From the NCBI GenBank assembly GCA_002118135.1, contig BDIU01000385.1, positions 1-64,000 on the forward strand: a stretch of DNA of 64,000 bases, in the 5' to 3' direction. The position numbers were made by a program, and so were the translations under genes. Source of the stretch: Trebouxia sp. TZW2008. Taxonomy: Eukaryota > Chlorophyta > Trebouxiophyceae > Trebouxiales > Trebouxiaceae. Positions 24,201 through 36,222 of this stretch are shown here, piece by piece. Position 1 is the first letter of the stretch. Each line of letters begins with the position of its first letter. The notes below the pieces were generated by a model. That model was not told the DNA's origin. It did no database searches and saw only the letters and a list, made by a program, of their open reading frames with translations.

Positions 24201-27200
24201 AGTAAGCATGGGGGTTTTGTTCAACTACACACTTGTGACATGTACACACGTGATTTCATATTGCCAGACTCAGTGCCATCTCAAGCACGCAAGCACATGA
24301 GTTGAGTTGTTGAAATGCTTGCTGCATCAACAAAGTGCTGCTTCAGATCCACACTGCACAACTTCTGTGCACAAGTCGCGATGCAGGAATTGTCTTGATG
24401 TCACTGTCCAGCTGCGCCGATATCTATAGTGCTCATGTGCAGTGTGATGGTGAGCATCAAGGGGGACACAAGGGCGCATCGCCTACCGAAGGACACTTGC
24501 CGTTTTGGCACTGATCTCAAGTTTGCAGACCTGCAGTCAGTCAAGAGCACCAAGTGGGTGAATGACTTTGTGGCATCCTGCAACAACCAGATGGTGGTCA
24601 ACACAGACCGCTACATCTTTCAGATGTCTGCCCTCACTGCAATGCTCAGCAAGGGACCTCAGGCAAGCTTTCTGCCTCTACACTGTTCTGAGTGTTGATG
24701 TTACTGATGTTCTGGTCAACAGCCAGCCTCCTGAAGGTGATGTTGACAGTTTATGGTTGACACGGGACGCTTGCTCAAAGTCTCTTTTCCTGACATGCAT
24801 GCAATGCCCACTGAAACTGCTGAAACAGGCGCATCTTCCTTGTACTCCCGGCAGTGGATACATCGCTGTATTGCTGTCCGTCCCTTCTGACTTGTCCAGA
24901 AAACAGAACCCAAGCTCAAGCTTGAGCTGAGCTTGCAAGGCTTTTTCAAATGCCTTGGTTGAGACTCAAGATATTTGCTGTTGGGTGCAGGGGTTCCATG
25001 CAGACATAGACCTGCATGGGCAGCAGGTGTACCTGAGCTTCCACATGGCGGATCTGACAGCCAGCCCGCAGGCCTGCTGTGCTCCCCTCCTCTCCAAGCT
25101 CCCCCTCCTCACGGTCAGATCCCACAAGGTAAGGTCCCCAAACACCCCCCCGCTCCCAACAGAAATCCTCACGCCCACCACAACCGCCTGCCATCTGGCC
25201 TTGCTCATGCTGTCTGTTGTTCATCTTTGCATTGGACTCTGCTGCTGGTCAAAACCATGTCTCACCTGGTTGTCTCCTGTGCATTGCATACTGTGGAGTT
25301 TCAACAAAAAGTTTGGGGTATGTATAGTGATCTTCATGCTCGCTGTCATAGTTTTACGTGCACCCGCTGAGCTGCAACCATGCTGATCACAATGTGTTTC
25401 TGTTATTGCAATGACGCACTGCATTGCTGCGCCTCATGGAAAAAGCTTCACAGTGCCTGTCTGTGCAGCAAGTGGATGAGGCTATACCACTGTTGGTGTC
25501 ACAAGACAAGAACCCAGCCTTCCACAAGGTGGTGCAAGGCCTGAAGGCAGTGCACCCACCTCGCAATGTTGGGGGGCTCAAGATTCAGCCTGCCAACTTG
25601 AACAAGCCCAAGCAGGAGGCTGCTCCAATGCAACAGGTTGGTCCTGCTCAGCAATCACTGCAGTCGTGGTGTGTGATACTGGTCTGCTAACAAATTGGTC
25701 AGTCTCTGAGCAAACCGTGTTGTGAGACATTCTACTAGGAAATGCAAACTGCATACTGTTGACGCATGACCTCAGTCAATGTCTGACCGCATGATTGAGC
25801 CATGCTGTACTTGCTGGGTTCCCAGCAGCATCATCTTTCAACACGCTAATCCCAGAGCAATGCATGTTACAGCCCTGCGCAACTGCTGCCACACCATACC
25901 TACCATCACTACCTCAAGCCAGCAACATCAGTTTCCACAAGCGCATCTGAATTTGCAGGGTCTGGCAATCATGGTGTTTGTGACAGACAATGAGGCCAGC
26001 ACGCATGCAGTCAACCTGGCGGTGGCTCTGGCCAGGCCTGATGTAGATACCATTCACATTATGCATGCTTGCACCAATGACGGAGCAGCGGCAGATGCAC
26101 AGAAGCTGATGGCTCGTCTCACTCAAGGGCTGGGACCCAAAGTCAACTCAGAGGTCACAGTAAGCTATCTCAGCTGTTGCTCTGTACACAGCTGACAAAA
26201 TATTCTGTCAACACCAGTTGTGGGCCCATGAAGCAAGGCAGTGGTGTGCTTGGTATGCTTGTGGTCATGCTTCATGAACCTAGTGCTCAGATTCTTCCTG
26301 CTTTGATGGCATGCTATGTCAGGCACTGATACATGAACTGCTAAAAGCATTGCGGGCAACGCAGGTTGTGAAGACTCAACAGGAAAATGATTTCCACATA
26401 TTTGCCTTCTTCTTTGTGGCTTTGGTTGCTGCATCTTGACAATAAACTAGCAGTTGTGTGCTCTGTTGGAATGTGTATTGGTCCAACATTTGTGCAGCAT
26501 GGCAAATACTCATGCCCCGTTGATCATGTACTGTGTACTAAAGAAGCCCTTGCTGCAGGTTCGGGGGACGCAGAATGTGGTGGACTGCCTGCTAGAGTAC
26601 GGCAGCAAGCACAAGGCCAGCCTGATCGTGATGGGCAGCCAGCAGGTCACCAAAGGAGATGCAGCCCTAGCATCCAGTATCACCCTAGCAATCCTGAAGC
26701 GCACGGAAGCACCAGTATTGATCACCAAGCCCAGCACCCCCGCCCCCCTGGGCTGCCTGTCAGGGGGTCTTAGGGCCATGCTGGCTGTAGAGCACACTGC
26801 TAGACCGCTGCTCAAGTGGCTGAATGCACATTTGATCACTGTGACAAGAGGGGACAAGCTGTATCTGGCACGAGTGGGAGCCAAGGATTCCAAAGGACAG
26901 GTGCGACAGCTCAAGAGACTGCTGATGCACGTTGCAGCAATGTCAACTGGGGTGCATAGTACGTGTATTTGTTGATGGCATGTTGCGTTCAGTAGCCATC
27001 TACTCCATGTAACACTTCTGGTGCATGATTTCTTGTCAAGAATGTGGCAGCATCAAAGTGACATGACCAGTGGACAACGCTTTGTGTAGCCTTCATTGCA
27101 GCATAAAATTCCTGAATGAAATCATGAAAGAATAGAGCGGCTTGAATGCACAACACATTGCCTGCTGTGCACAGGAGGATCACACCACCAAGCAGATGCT

Positions 27201-27777
27201 GGAGCAATTTGCAGACTTGGCAGGCAAGAAGGTGCATGTAGAGAAGAGGTCCCTGGTGGGCGCCCAGCTAGAGGCTTTTGCAGCTGCTGTGCGTCAAGAT
27301 GACGTGCATGTCTTGGCCATTTCGGTAAGACAATTGCAAACAATTTCCTGTCTGATTATCTCAACAGACATGCTTTGCAACCACAATCTGTCAAAATCCA
27401 GAAGCAGCAGGATCTGCTTGTATGTGTTTGCCTGCTGCAAGTGCATGATGGTTTGAAAACATGCAGCCATTGCTGTCTCTACTACAGGCACTAGGCAGAT
27501 ATAGCGCTGCTGCAAGATGTAGCTTACCTTTTTGTAGTGCTGCAAAATGTGGTTACCTGAGTAACTTTACAATGACGCTTTGGGTTTGATTGTATGTAGA
27601 GGCAAGTGTTGTGCTAATGATGCGCATGCATGTAGCACATCAGCTGATCATGACTTGAGCTTGACCTTACATACTGTTGCTCAGGTACCACACAATCAGC
27701 CGGTGCCACAACAAGCCATTGACATGCTCAGGACTACCAAGACAGCTGTCCTGCTCATGAAGTGTAAACCAACATAG
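18268..27777 (+). CDS. 1103-residue protein with C-terminal universal stress protein (Usp) domains
   Basis: Twenty exons fit in phase: 18268-18340, 18422-18448, 18581-18660, 18774-18847, 19314-19642, 20198-20366, 20538-20788, 21160-21297, 21660-21808, 22061-22156, 22550-22758, 23081-23317, 23850-24017, 24443-24662, 24991-25128, 25469-25636, 25959-26159, 26559-26900, 27175-27324, 27685-27777. Residues 1-190 are basic and Ser-rich (low complexity). Residues about 463-786 form a compact domain; its order of motifs (MPLLLHLAEEM, ENFIIVPQ, LSGSGYALQQL, TDRYIFQMSAL) recalls degenerate UDP-sugar pyrophosphorylases, a tentative fold-level idea only. From about 843 a UspA domain starts (LAIMVFVTDNEASTHAVNLA) and ends KHKASLIVMGSQQVTKGD...APVLITK; its GxxG-type ATP loop is degenerate. 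A second Usp-like half follows (958-1103). Intron 14 has a GC donor at 24663. Role unknown; a stress-sensing or nucleotide-binding scaffold is possible. Confidence 0.75.
22383..22475 (+). repeat. decayed tandem copy of exon 11 of the Usp-domain gene
   Basis: This block repeats the first 100 bases of exon 22550-22758, about 170 bp upstream. Shared words are CAGCTGCTGGCCCTCAGGCA and GAGCGCATAGATCAGCTGAC (real: GAGCGTATAGACGGGCTGAC). It has no good acceptor and is interrupted. Confidence 0.85.
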
Positions 27778-27889
27778 TGAATGCATGGGATGTTCATCGA
27801 CATGCTAGAGGCTAGGCGCAATGCTAGGGGTTGCAGCTGCCCACATCAACTGCCGGACCACAACGCCTGCCTTCTCAGTTCATGCATTG

Positions 27890-27894
27890 TGTAA
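27890..27894 (+). terminator. TGTAA polyadenylation signal
   Basis: TGTAA 113 bases past the stop codon of the Usp-domain gene. Confidence 0.4.
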
Positions 27895-28662
27895 GGTCTG
27901 CACATCGTCTGCAGTTTCCAGTTTTGAAGTGGCAACAGAATGCAAGCTGCCTTGTAGGTGCTGGCACAGCAGCAGGGGTCTTGTTTTGTATGGTTGAGTC
28001 ATAGTTTCACAGCTTGTGATGTGTTCAGTCGCCGTTTAGGCACAACAACTATTTCTTGCCTGTGATTTCTGATCTGACGCTTCAAAGCAGGGTGACCTTC
28101 TTGACATAAGCTGTTTTGCTAGACCAGATGTAAATGGCATTGTTTGAGCAGAAGCAAAATCTGGTGAGCTCTTAACAGAGTCATGCATGAGAGATAGAAA
28201 TGTGGTCATGGAGGACGCAGCAGACAGCAGTGGTCATGATAGATAGAAGCTACACCCGCAGAGCCCCGCACGTGTCCCGTCTATGTCGTTAAGACAGAAG
28301 GTCATGCATGTAAGAGGCACGCACATGGTGCTCATGGTGATGAGACTTTGCCATCATGGATGTCCCGGCGTGCTGTCAGGCGTGCAGTTCACAGCAGCTG
28401 CACAGTGCCACGATCTGCAGACCTTGGCCACCACGAGGCGTTGTTGCAGCTTTCCTGCAAGGTGATAGTCTGTGCAGTTTGCAGTCCAGGCTGGAGCTTT
28501 GCGCAGATGCTTCCAAAGCAAGCATGTGTTCTTCTTCGATAAACGAGATAAAGGTGAGTAAGGCTTGCGGTTTCACAGGCAGGTGCCTGACGAGGGCACA
28601 TTTGGACGAGCGGCCGGCAGTCATAAGGCCTGCAGCGACTGATCGAGCGCATGTTTGGGCGC

Positions 28663-28668
28663 TATAAA
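28663..28668 (+). promoter_or_regulatory. TATAAA box ahead of the bZIP gene
   Basis: TATAAA lies 35 bases before the chosen ATG at 28703 in CG-rich sequence. A start site about 30 bases downstream would leave a leader of only about ten bases, so translation might instead begin at the in-frame ATG at about 28751. Confidence 0.4.
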
Positions 28669-28702
28669 CGGAGACACCGCAATCGACAGCATTGACACCA
28701 GT

Positions 28703-31700
28703 ATGCAACTTGCGGCATGCCTTGACGAGATCCCTAGCTCTCCCGGGCAAATGCCCGACTTCTTGAATGATTTAGATAGTCTGTTGGCCTCACCCAGCGC
28801 CTGGGATGCTGGGCCGTCGTCGGCAGGGCAGCTCGACCTCCCAGTCGACCCCTTTGCGGCAGCACCGACAAGTGATGCCACTACCTGCGCATCGCCGGGT
28901 ACAGACCCTGCCAGCAACACGCAAGGTGTGATTCAGCAGCATCGGCATATGTCGAAGGACGATCGCAAGCTGGCGATGTCGCGCGAGGTGCAGAAAAGGT
29001 ACAGGCGACTTGCGTGACACTGTTGACTAACCCAGTCCTCAAGTTCAAGTACCAGCAAGTGTGTGCAGCTGTGCTCTACTGTCCCAACACACTTGATTGC
29101 ACGTCAGAGTGATACAATGCTGAGCTTGCATTTGCTCTGCAGGTTCAGAGCTCGCCAAAAGGCAAGTCAAGGGTTGCAACGTGTGCGCAGAGGTCCAATA
29201 TTGGCACACATATTCTGTCCCATTTGCAGGCCAAAAAGGAAACAATTGAGACCGAACTTGCTGCTACAAAAGCAGAGCTTGAAAATTTGAAGGCCAGGCA
29301 AGATGAACTGTCAGCCAGAAATGCTCTGCTCGAAAGGATGGCAGAACTCAACACTGCAGATGTCTCCATACATGCACAGGCAGGCGCAGCACTTCTGCTT
29401 ATTATTTCTGCTTCTGCTGCTGACATCAAACCATCAGCACAGATGTGAATTGTGTCTGCCCTCATACAAAGAATCTTCATCATTCCTTGGGTAGCAGCAC
29501 AATTCCCTGGGTAGCGGCACAATTCAAGTTGTGTTATCATTCATACAGACAGTCTCAAATCATGCTTTAGTCAGCAGCACAGTGTCCAGTTGTAATTGCT
29601 CTCATGCAGACAGCTCACATCATTGCCTGGCTAGCAGTACAGCTCCCAGTTGTGTTTTCACGCATACAGTCTTGAATGATTATCTAACCAGCAGCACAGT
29701 CCTAAGCAATGTCTTTTCTCATGCAGACATCTTGAAATCTGTCCCTAGCTAGCAGCACAGATCTAAGCAGTGTTTGCATTTGTGCAGACAGTTTTTGACC
29801 ACTCCTTACCTTGCAGCACAGTCCCAGTTTGTTGTGTGTCCCGCAGACAGTCTTAGATCATGCCCTAGCAAGGAGGGCAGTTTCTGGAGGGCCAGTACTT
29901 ACCATCACATTGTGGGCACAGCATCAAACCCTTAGTCTGGATGAAATCAGCAAGATGACACCTGCAGAGTTCGCTCGCCTGTGGACGGTGCGCACTTTCT
30001 TCTTTGCCTGTCAAACTGCACTGCATAGCTTACCTTTGCAGACTAGACACCCAATGACGCTAGTTGCAGCGCTTGGCCATCGATCAAACAAGCTTGCAGC
30101 TTTAGACAAAGCAATTGAGCTTCTGCCGTTTCAACACGCTACTCAGAGCAGGTGTGCCTACAGACTGTCAAGTACGAGTCGGCAATGCAAGTGCTGTCAT
30201 GTTTGCTGCCATGTGAGCATCACACAGTGCATAGGTACAGTGTAAAGACGGCCCTGCTGCACAAATCTTGGAATCTTGTGAAGCACCTTATGGCACATGC
30301 AGATTGACCAGCTGCAGTGCAAGCTGTTGCAAAGTAGTGCTACTTTCGACCGTGGGCAAGACAGGGAGAGATTGTGTGGTTGGATGTCCACTTTGTGCTG
30401 AAATGTCTCTGTATAAGGACACTTGGTTTATGGACGATCTAATGTAAGGACAACACAATCAACTTAATTGTACATCCTGCAGCAGTTCTTTTGGGTAAGC
30501 ATGATTTATGTGAGGGCATTGTTCTTAGTAACAAATGCAGTCGTCATAAAGAGAATTACTATACAGCTCCATGACAAAAAGTTTGCTGCAGGGGTACATG
30601 CACAAGCTTGGTGAGATTCTTTTGAGTGATAGCTACCCAGCCAAACAAGCGCAGGAGCCCTTGATCACTGCGCTACTGGAGGCAGCAACCCTGTTCTGCT
30701 GCCTCATGGCCTACAATGTTGATACCATGAAGAAAGTGCTGGGCAGGAGACTGGACAACGGCCAGCCTGTGGACGGGCATCAGCTTGGTGCTGCTTTCTA
30801 TTCTCAGTATTTGGTGAGTTGCTGACATCTGTAACTACATTCCAGTTGCTGCTTTCTACATATTGCATCTGGTGAGTTGCTGGCATTCTGTGGCTGAGAC
30901 ACACCTGTAGCACTTGATATGCTGCAATGAAGTTGCAGCCTTCTGGTTGCTGCATTTGACGGCTGAGGTACAGCTGCCGCAGCAGCGATGTGGTTTGGCA
31001 AAGCAAACTACGTCCTGCATTTCATTGCATCTCTGGTGGATATGCAGTGCAGTGGTGTGTGTGTGTGTGAGTGAACCTTAACAGTAGGCGCAATATGCTG
31101 TTGCTCGCTTCTTGCATCTTGGTGCAAAAGCAGCGTAAGCTTGGTTGAGTGATGATGTTCCTGAAAGCTGGTCGCAACAGACTTTGCACATTCAGCAGCC
31201 TTGACTCGGAACCTGACAAGCAACATTGCGTCCTGCAGGCCATGGCGAACTTCTCAGAGGAGCAGATTGCTGACCTAATGCTGCTGAGGCGCATGTGCAT
31301 CATCAGGCGAGGCCAGCTAGCCAATCAGATGAAGGCTCAAGTGTCCTTGCTGCCCATGGAGTGCTTCAGTGATATGCACATGCCCCACCCCACAGACAGC
31401 ATCATTAAGATGCACAGCATGGCACGCTTCATACGCGACAATGGCTCAGAGGATTTCAGGATCTGGGGTGCCACGCTTTGTGCCTGCATGCGAGGGGTGA
31501 GTCAGCTGTGCACACTGCATCGTTGAGGTTGCTGCCTTTGTTTGCTTGTCAATATGGATACAGAATCTGTTTCTGTGACTGCGTCAGTCATATGCATATG
31601 CCTCATCCCACAGACAGAGTCGTCAAGATGCGCAGTATGGCACGCTTCATACGCAACAATGGCTCAGAGGATTTGGGGCGCCACATTCTGTGCCTGCATG

Positions 31701-32509
31701 CGAGGAGTGAGTCAGTCATGCACACTGTTTTATTGAGATTGCTGACTTGTTTGCTTGTGGATGCACCTAAACACAGCAGATGTCATCTTTGTTTGTCTCT
31801 TCTTTCTGTTGGGCATACAGGTCAGCATCAAGCTGTCTTGGTTGCCTGTTGGTACGTCACATCACTTGGCAAGTAACGTAAGCTTCTGTACCAGATAGTC
31901 AGCAAGGCAATAGGCTTGTCTGCCAGTTGTTTGCACCTTGAAGACAACCACATGTATGAAAGTCGAGTGCTGGTAAACATGCCTGTACCATCAAGCACAA
32001 GTAGCATTTCACAGATCCAATGCACTTCACACCCACACAAGAACAGGCGAGACAATCAGCAACATGCTGGTGGCTGCTGCAGACTGCAATATATTGCATT
32101 TGCAACAGCCTGAGAAATCGCATGGTCTGCATTGATGTCAATGGCGTACAGTCATTTTACTTTCACTGCAGCATCTCTGATGGGAACGGACATGCAGGTG
32201 TTCAATGGCGCACAGCATGCCATGGCTCATGTTCACGCCTACCCTTGCCTCGTCAGCATAGACCACTTACTGGATTGCCTTGCGGCACAGCAGCACCAAC
32301 CCACCCGCCAACAACTGCTGGCAACAGCACACACAGTGGACACCACTGCTCATTGGGAGACTCTGTTCATGTATGTCAATGATTTGAGGGAGCCTGACTA
32401 CCCTGTGTATAAGCCATTCATCAAAGCAGCACAGATCCAAGTTGGTGCACTGGACCCCTGTGATGTGTCAGCAACCAGCACCGCAATGCTGCTTCCGGTT
32501 GTAGAGTGA
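28703..32509 (+). CDS. bZIP transcription factor
   Basis: Model: 28703-28998, 29143-29161, 29230-29379, 29847-29987, 30592-30813, 31239-31496, 32198-32509; phases fit, 465 residues. The basic region is RKLAMSREVQKRFRARQKAK (about 87-106), of the RFRxRQK kind common in algae and fungi, followed by a coiled coil with leucines spaced for a zipper (ETELAATKAELENLKARQDE, then LSARNALLERM). The acidic, Pro/Ser-rich N-terminus (PDFLNDLDSLLASPSAW) could be an activation region. The rest (150-465) is helical with Met/His-rich loops and no named domain. Exon 2 is a 19-nt microexon encoding most of the DNA-contact core and ends at a GC donor; exon 3 also ends at GC. Introns 3, 5 and 6 contain ladders or copies of flanking exon ends. 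Likely nuclear and dimeric; its target is unknown, though ACGT-core sites would be typical. Confidence 0.8.
29465..29846 (+). repeat. ladder of about six decayed copies of the acceptor end of bZIP exon 4
   Basis: Each rung begins CAGACAG or CAGTCTT, then a TGA/TCA-like word, then a block ending AGCAGCACAGT. Rungs start near 29545, 29607, 29670, 29723 and 29787, spaced 53-64 bp. The series ends in the real exon at 29847 (ACAGTCTTAGATCATGCCCT). A still weaker rung lies near 29470. All lie inside intron 3 and keep a pyrimidine-rich acceptor-like start. Confidence 0.85.
30845..30975 (+). repeat. decayed copies of the donor end of bZIP exon 5
   Basis: TTGCTGCTTTCTACATATTG followed by CATCTGGTGAGTTGCTGGC echoes the end of exon 30592-30813 and its donor (GTGCTGCTTTCTATTCTCAG, TATTTGGTGAGTTGCTGAC), about 47 bp downstream. 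A weaker third copy (GGTTGCTGCATTTGACGG) follows near 30945. Confidence 0.7.
31585..31735 (+). repeat. decayed tandem copy of the 3' part of bZIP exon 6 with its donor
   Basis: TATGGCACGCTTCATACGCA, AACAATGGCTCAGAGGATTT and TGCCTGCATGCGAGGAGTGA repeat the exon end at about 31375-31520, 210 bp downstream of it. A deletion shortens the copied coding part and shifts its frame, yet the donor (GTGAGTCAG) is kept. Confidence 0.9.
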
Positions 32510-33950
32510 GGCGAGTTGTTGGTAGCATTGGAAACTTTAGAAAAGAAAATCTATGCCATTGGACGTCATAACAGGGATCTCTGACTACAGAGGCAGACTG
32601 GGAAGGAAGTTTAGGCCTGTGGGCTTCTTCTGCATTGACCAATCTGTCAAGCTGATGAAACGCTGGACCTTGTGCATCAACTCCTATGTATGACCAGTTG
32701 ATGGTACCAAAGTGTCTGTGTCTTTGAGGAGAGCTGTCTTGCGCATTGATGACTTGCTTGAGTAGCTTTTGTCACTGTTGTTGAATAACTTTTGACGTTG
32801 GCATATTGGGTTGTTTCTGAGGGCCAACACCAACACCGTACTCTAGATCCTGGGTAAGCCTCCTATGTACAGTTGAGTATTTGGCAGGTGTATGACAGCC
32901 ACGGTTTTCGGTACACATTTTCTGATACTGATCACACAGCATTTTTACAGACTTGCATACATGATACAAAGTGCAGTACATCCTGTGGGACACAGAGCGC
33001 AGCAATACAAGCTTTGACCTTTTACCATTCAAATATTGTTTGATGCTGCTGAGGTTTCTGCCAAGTTTGAAGATTGAGCTTGTCTGCCTGCTGATTGTGA
33101 AGTCTGTTCACAGTGGTTGCTTGTAACCCTAGCCAGTGTACTGAGCAACAAATCCTCTACAGCCTTGTCGTTCCAAGCACTTGCAAGTGCGAGCTTGCCT
33201 GTCACACATCCTACTGGCTGCCTGTTGGCACTTCCAAAGCTGAACAATCCTGATGTATGTTTTATGCACATGGGCCATGCCCTGGCAAATGTGTACAAGG
33301 TTTTTAAGAATGTGACGTGTCAGGTTTTGTTAATCTACTGTTACACCAAATGATGGATTTTCCATTTTCATGCAGTGCTGCAGAATCTTGCGAGCAAATG
33401 AACATGGACCAGCTGTCAGCCAATTGCAGTTCTGACTCCGTGGAAAAATGAAAGGTTTCAAGGCTGTATGGCAGGCATACTCGAACAGCTAAAATTTAAG
33501 CCATTGTCGCCGGTTACAACACTGTACAGGTACAAGCCTATCATTTGCCCTGCATCATGGTTCACTAGGGAACCCTTCCAGCATCTGTCAAGGGTCTAAA
33601 AGCAAGGGATGTATAAAAAGCTTTGGTGCTGCACTGATGGATCCTGTTTGATGCAAGATGCAGCAGCCATGGCCACTTGGGCAGCCATGGCAAAAGTTGA
33701 GATGTGCTTTGTAACTTGCATTGATGATTGCTCCATCACCATGTTCACTGTTCACAATACTGCAGTGCAGGCATGGCCAGCATACAATGATGGGTCTTGA
33801 ATCAAGCATGCCTATAAAAATGAGAAGAATGGGCCTAGACTTTTACCAAAGCAGTATCAGATTTCAATCAACGCTTCACTTGCACACATAACCCAGCACT
33901 AGTCTGACAAAACAAAGTCAGTGAGGGAGCATGCATGTCAGTACAAAGAT
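32510..33950. other. convergent intergenic region
   Basis: Lies between the 3' ends of the bZIP gene (plus) and the LEA-like gene (minus). Weak open frames at 33117-33353 and 33609-33800 show no motif and no splice partners. Confidence 0.45.
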
Positions 33951-34530
33951 CTACTTGCTGCCGCCCACTTTGCCTGCCTCTGACGCCCGCTCACGGTCAG
34001 AGCCAAAACCATGGTCTGAGCTAGTACGGCTGTCCTGGCCACCATCCTCCTTCTTGCCACCATGCTCCTTTGGCTTGTAGATCTCATCGGGCTGAGTCGA
34101 GCCGCCCTTCTGTCCTTCCTTTGATGCGCGCTCGGTGTCCCCCCCAAAGCCATGGTCGCTGCTGGTGCGCTTGTCTGGACTGCCGTCTTTCTTGGTGCCG
34201 CCGTGCTCTGTTGGCTTGTAGTCCGATCCACTGGCTGCGACCTGCGAAAAGGACTTATACGGTTCAAATCACAACAATGCAAACAAATCTTCGCCAGCAA
34301 CAAAAGGTCCAGCACAGTTGGCATGGCGCTTGCATCCACGCAAACGCAGATCACAGCATGCAAATTGCAAAAGTAGGATCGCGAGTAAAAGCGCAGGACG
34401 CCTTGCTCACCAGATGTGCACGGCGAAGTCTTTCGGGACGAACACGGGCAGCGTGTCTAACTGGTCGACCTGCCGTTCGTGAAACACCTATGGGTCTGGC
34501 TTGTGAGACGGTGCTGATGACGCCTTGCAT
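33951..34530 (-). CDS. LEA-like hydrophilic stress protein with probable plastid transit peptide
   Basis: Two minus-strand exons: 34530-34411 and 34241-33951, phase 0 junction, 136 residues. Exon 1 (40 residues) is rich in Ser, Thr, Val and Arg with no acids until its end (MQGVISTVSQARPIGVSRTA), like a chloroplast or mitochondrial targeting peptide; a cleavage near HL/VAAS is plausible. The mature part is two copies of a 45-48 residue unit: YKPxEHGGxK, then TSSDHGFGxDxERAS, then G-rich ends (EGQKGGST; AGKVGGSK). The HGF-ERAS-KGG pattern resembles the KGG/con-10 and group 1 LEA-type repeats, hydrophilic proteins made in desiccation and cold. An earlier in-frame TTG was not taken as start. Confidence 0.7.
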
Positions 34531-36222
34531 GCTGGCCAAAGCTTCGACACAAGATTGATTCAACGATGTGCGATTGAATACAACGCTCTAATCAAAGGTT
34601 GTAAGACTGGACAAAGCGAGGTCAATAGCTAGCTGTGAAGACGCTGCATGCACATCATGCATTGCATGAGCATCGACGTGGTCAATTCACACCCAAGGTG
34701 ACGGTCAATCTCCTGTACAGCAGCATGACTCCACGTGCTGGCGAATTGCGGACGTGGCGGGCAATTGCAAAATTGCCATAGCACAGCACGCGGGAACAAG
34801 ATGCATCTCACACAGCTCTGATGCAGTGCAGCCTTCAGATGCATCGGGCTGCTTGCTGAGCCTACGTCTGATAGCCCATTTGCCTTTGTTCGCTGCGTTG
34901 TTTGCTGATACTGTTATCGTTGCTTGCCACTGCGTACTGACCTGCTTTGCCCTAACCACACTCACTTTTGTTGTTTCACGTAGCTCAGGCGTGGTTACTC
35001 GTGCTATCGTACACGGATCACGTGAGAGACGGTAGCAGTGCAGTCTTCATGCTGAGTGCGTCTAACGGTGACAATTGCAATCCGCAAAGCGTCAACCACA
35101 ATACCTGCGCACAGCAAGAATCTGCAAGAGCTACTTGTGCACATGCCACCGGCTGGCACAGCTATAGACACAGTGACAGCAAGTGCTTCATATCAAACAG
35201 CAGTTGCAGCCAGCAGGCGGCCATGGCTCTGAGCGTGCATTACTGCGTACAACAGATCTGATGCAGATAAGAAGTCCTTCACACCAATGAATACATCTCA
35301 GCAATGGCAACTAATCATTGCATTCAAACACAAGACACCATTTGTGATTGACATGCTGAGCTGCTCAGCCAAACTCCGTGAGACTGCGTTAACAAATAAG
35401 ACAGCTCGCTCGCGCCTTATACATACGTGCATGGGCAAACAACAAGCATGCATATTGCCGAGCTTGCCCCATGCCATCTTAGAGGCATGCTAATGATCGC
35501 CCAAGTCATCAATGTTATTGCTGTTACAATAGAAGTGGCATAAAATCATGGACAGTTGCTCTGCTGAAGAGAGCCAATTGCATTACTTAGGCTATCTTGT
35601 TCATTGATCCCCAAGGTCCCAAGCGGCAGACCAAGTAGGAAACAGAATGAATGCAAGTGCATCGCAGGCAGTGTGTGTGCAAATACTGTGCTGACTTGGT
35701 AATGCTGTGTCCTGTCACCAACATTTGCTCTAGGGGTCTCTAAAGACAGCAGCAAAGCACTTGTCAGTCAATGCAACCCCCCGCCTTAGCTGGCGCTTCA
35801 GTGTTTGTAACATGCAAAGCAATGCAAAGGTCAGCATCATGAACTCGTCAGATGAGCTACACAGCAACAAATTGTAGGCAGCCCTTGCGAATGCATGGGA
35901 GGGGATGCCTGGCTGATATTGCTGCAACCTGCCAGTTCAGAGCAGCCGTGAGAAACATATACCAGTAATATACTCCACTGGAGTGGGTGCGCAAACAATT
36001 TCGATGCAACCTGTTTCGCGACAGAACAGAGCAAAACCAAGAGTGGCTTGCAGCTCTTGTAAGTTATGACAACAAGCTGGCAGGCAAAGTGCCGAAGCCC
36101 AGCACTGCAAGCAGTGCAAATTCTATCATTGACGAACAGCGCAGCCAAGGCAAAGAAGCTGAAGCAAGGCAGTGAAGATCACTGTCTGAGCACCTTCGAT
36201 ACGATCGAGACATTCTGGCAGG
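34531..36222. other. intergenic region upstream of the LEA-like gene
   Basis: No exon chain found on either strand. A plus frame at 35987-36175 is open and hydrophilic (ends KEAEARQ) but has no partner exon or motif. Confidence 0.4.

Larger units (their letters stand above)
27778..28702. other. intergenic region between the Usp-domain gene and the bZIP gene
   Basis: Carries a TGTAA signal at 27890 and a TATAAA at 28663. The 300 bp before the bZIP start are CG-rich, as expected of an algal promoter. No exon was recognised. Confidence 0.45.

Noticed and set aside
31054..31070. Short TG repeat
   Set aside because: Only about seven units in an intron; ordinary low complexity.
33117..33353. Possible extra gene between the bZIP and LEA-like genes
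   Set aside because: Open but with no ATG context, motif or splice junctions of matching phase.
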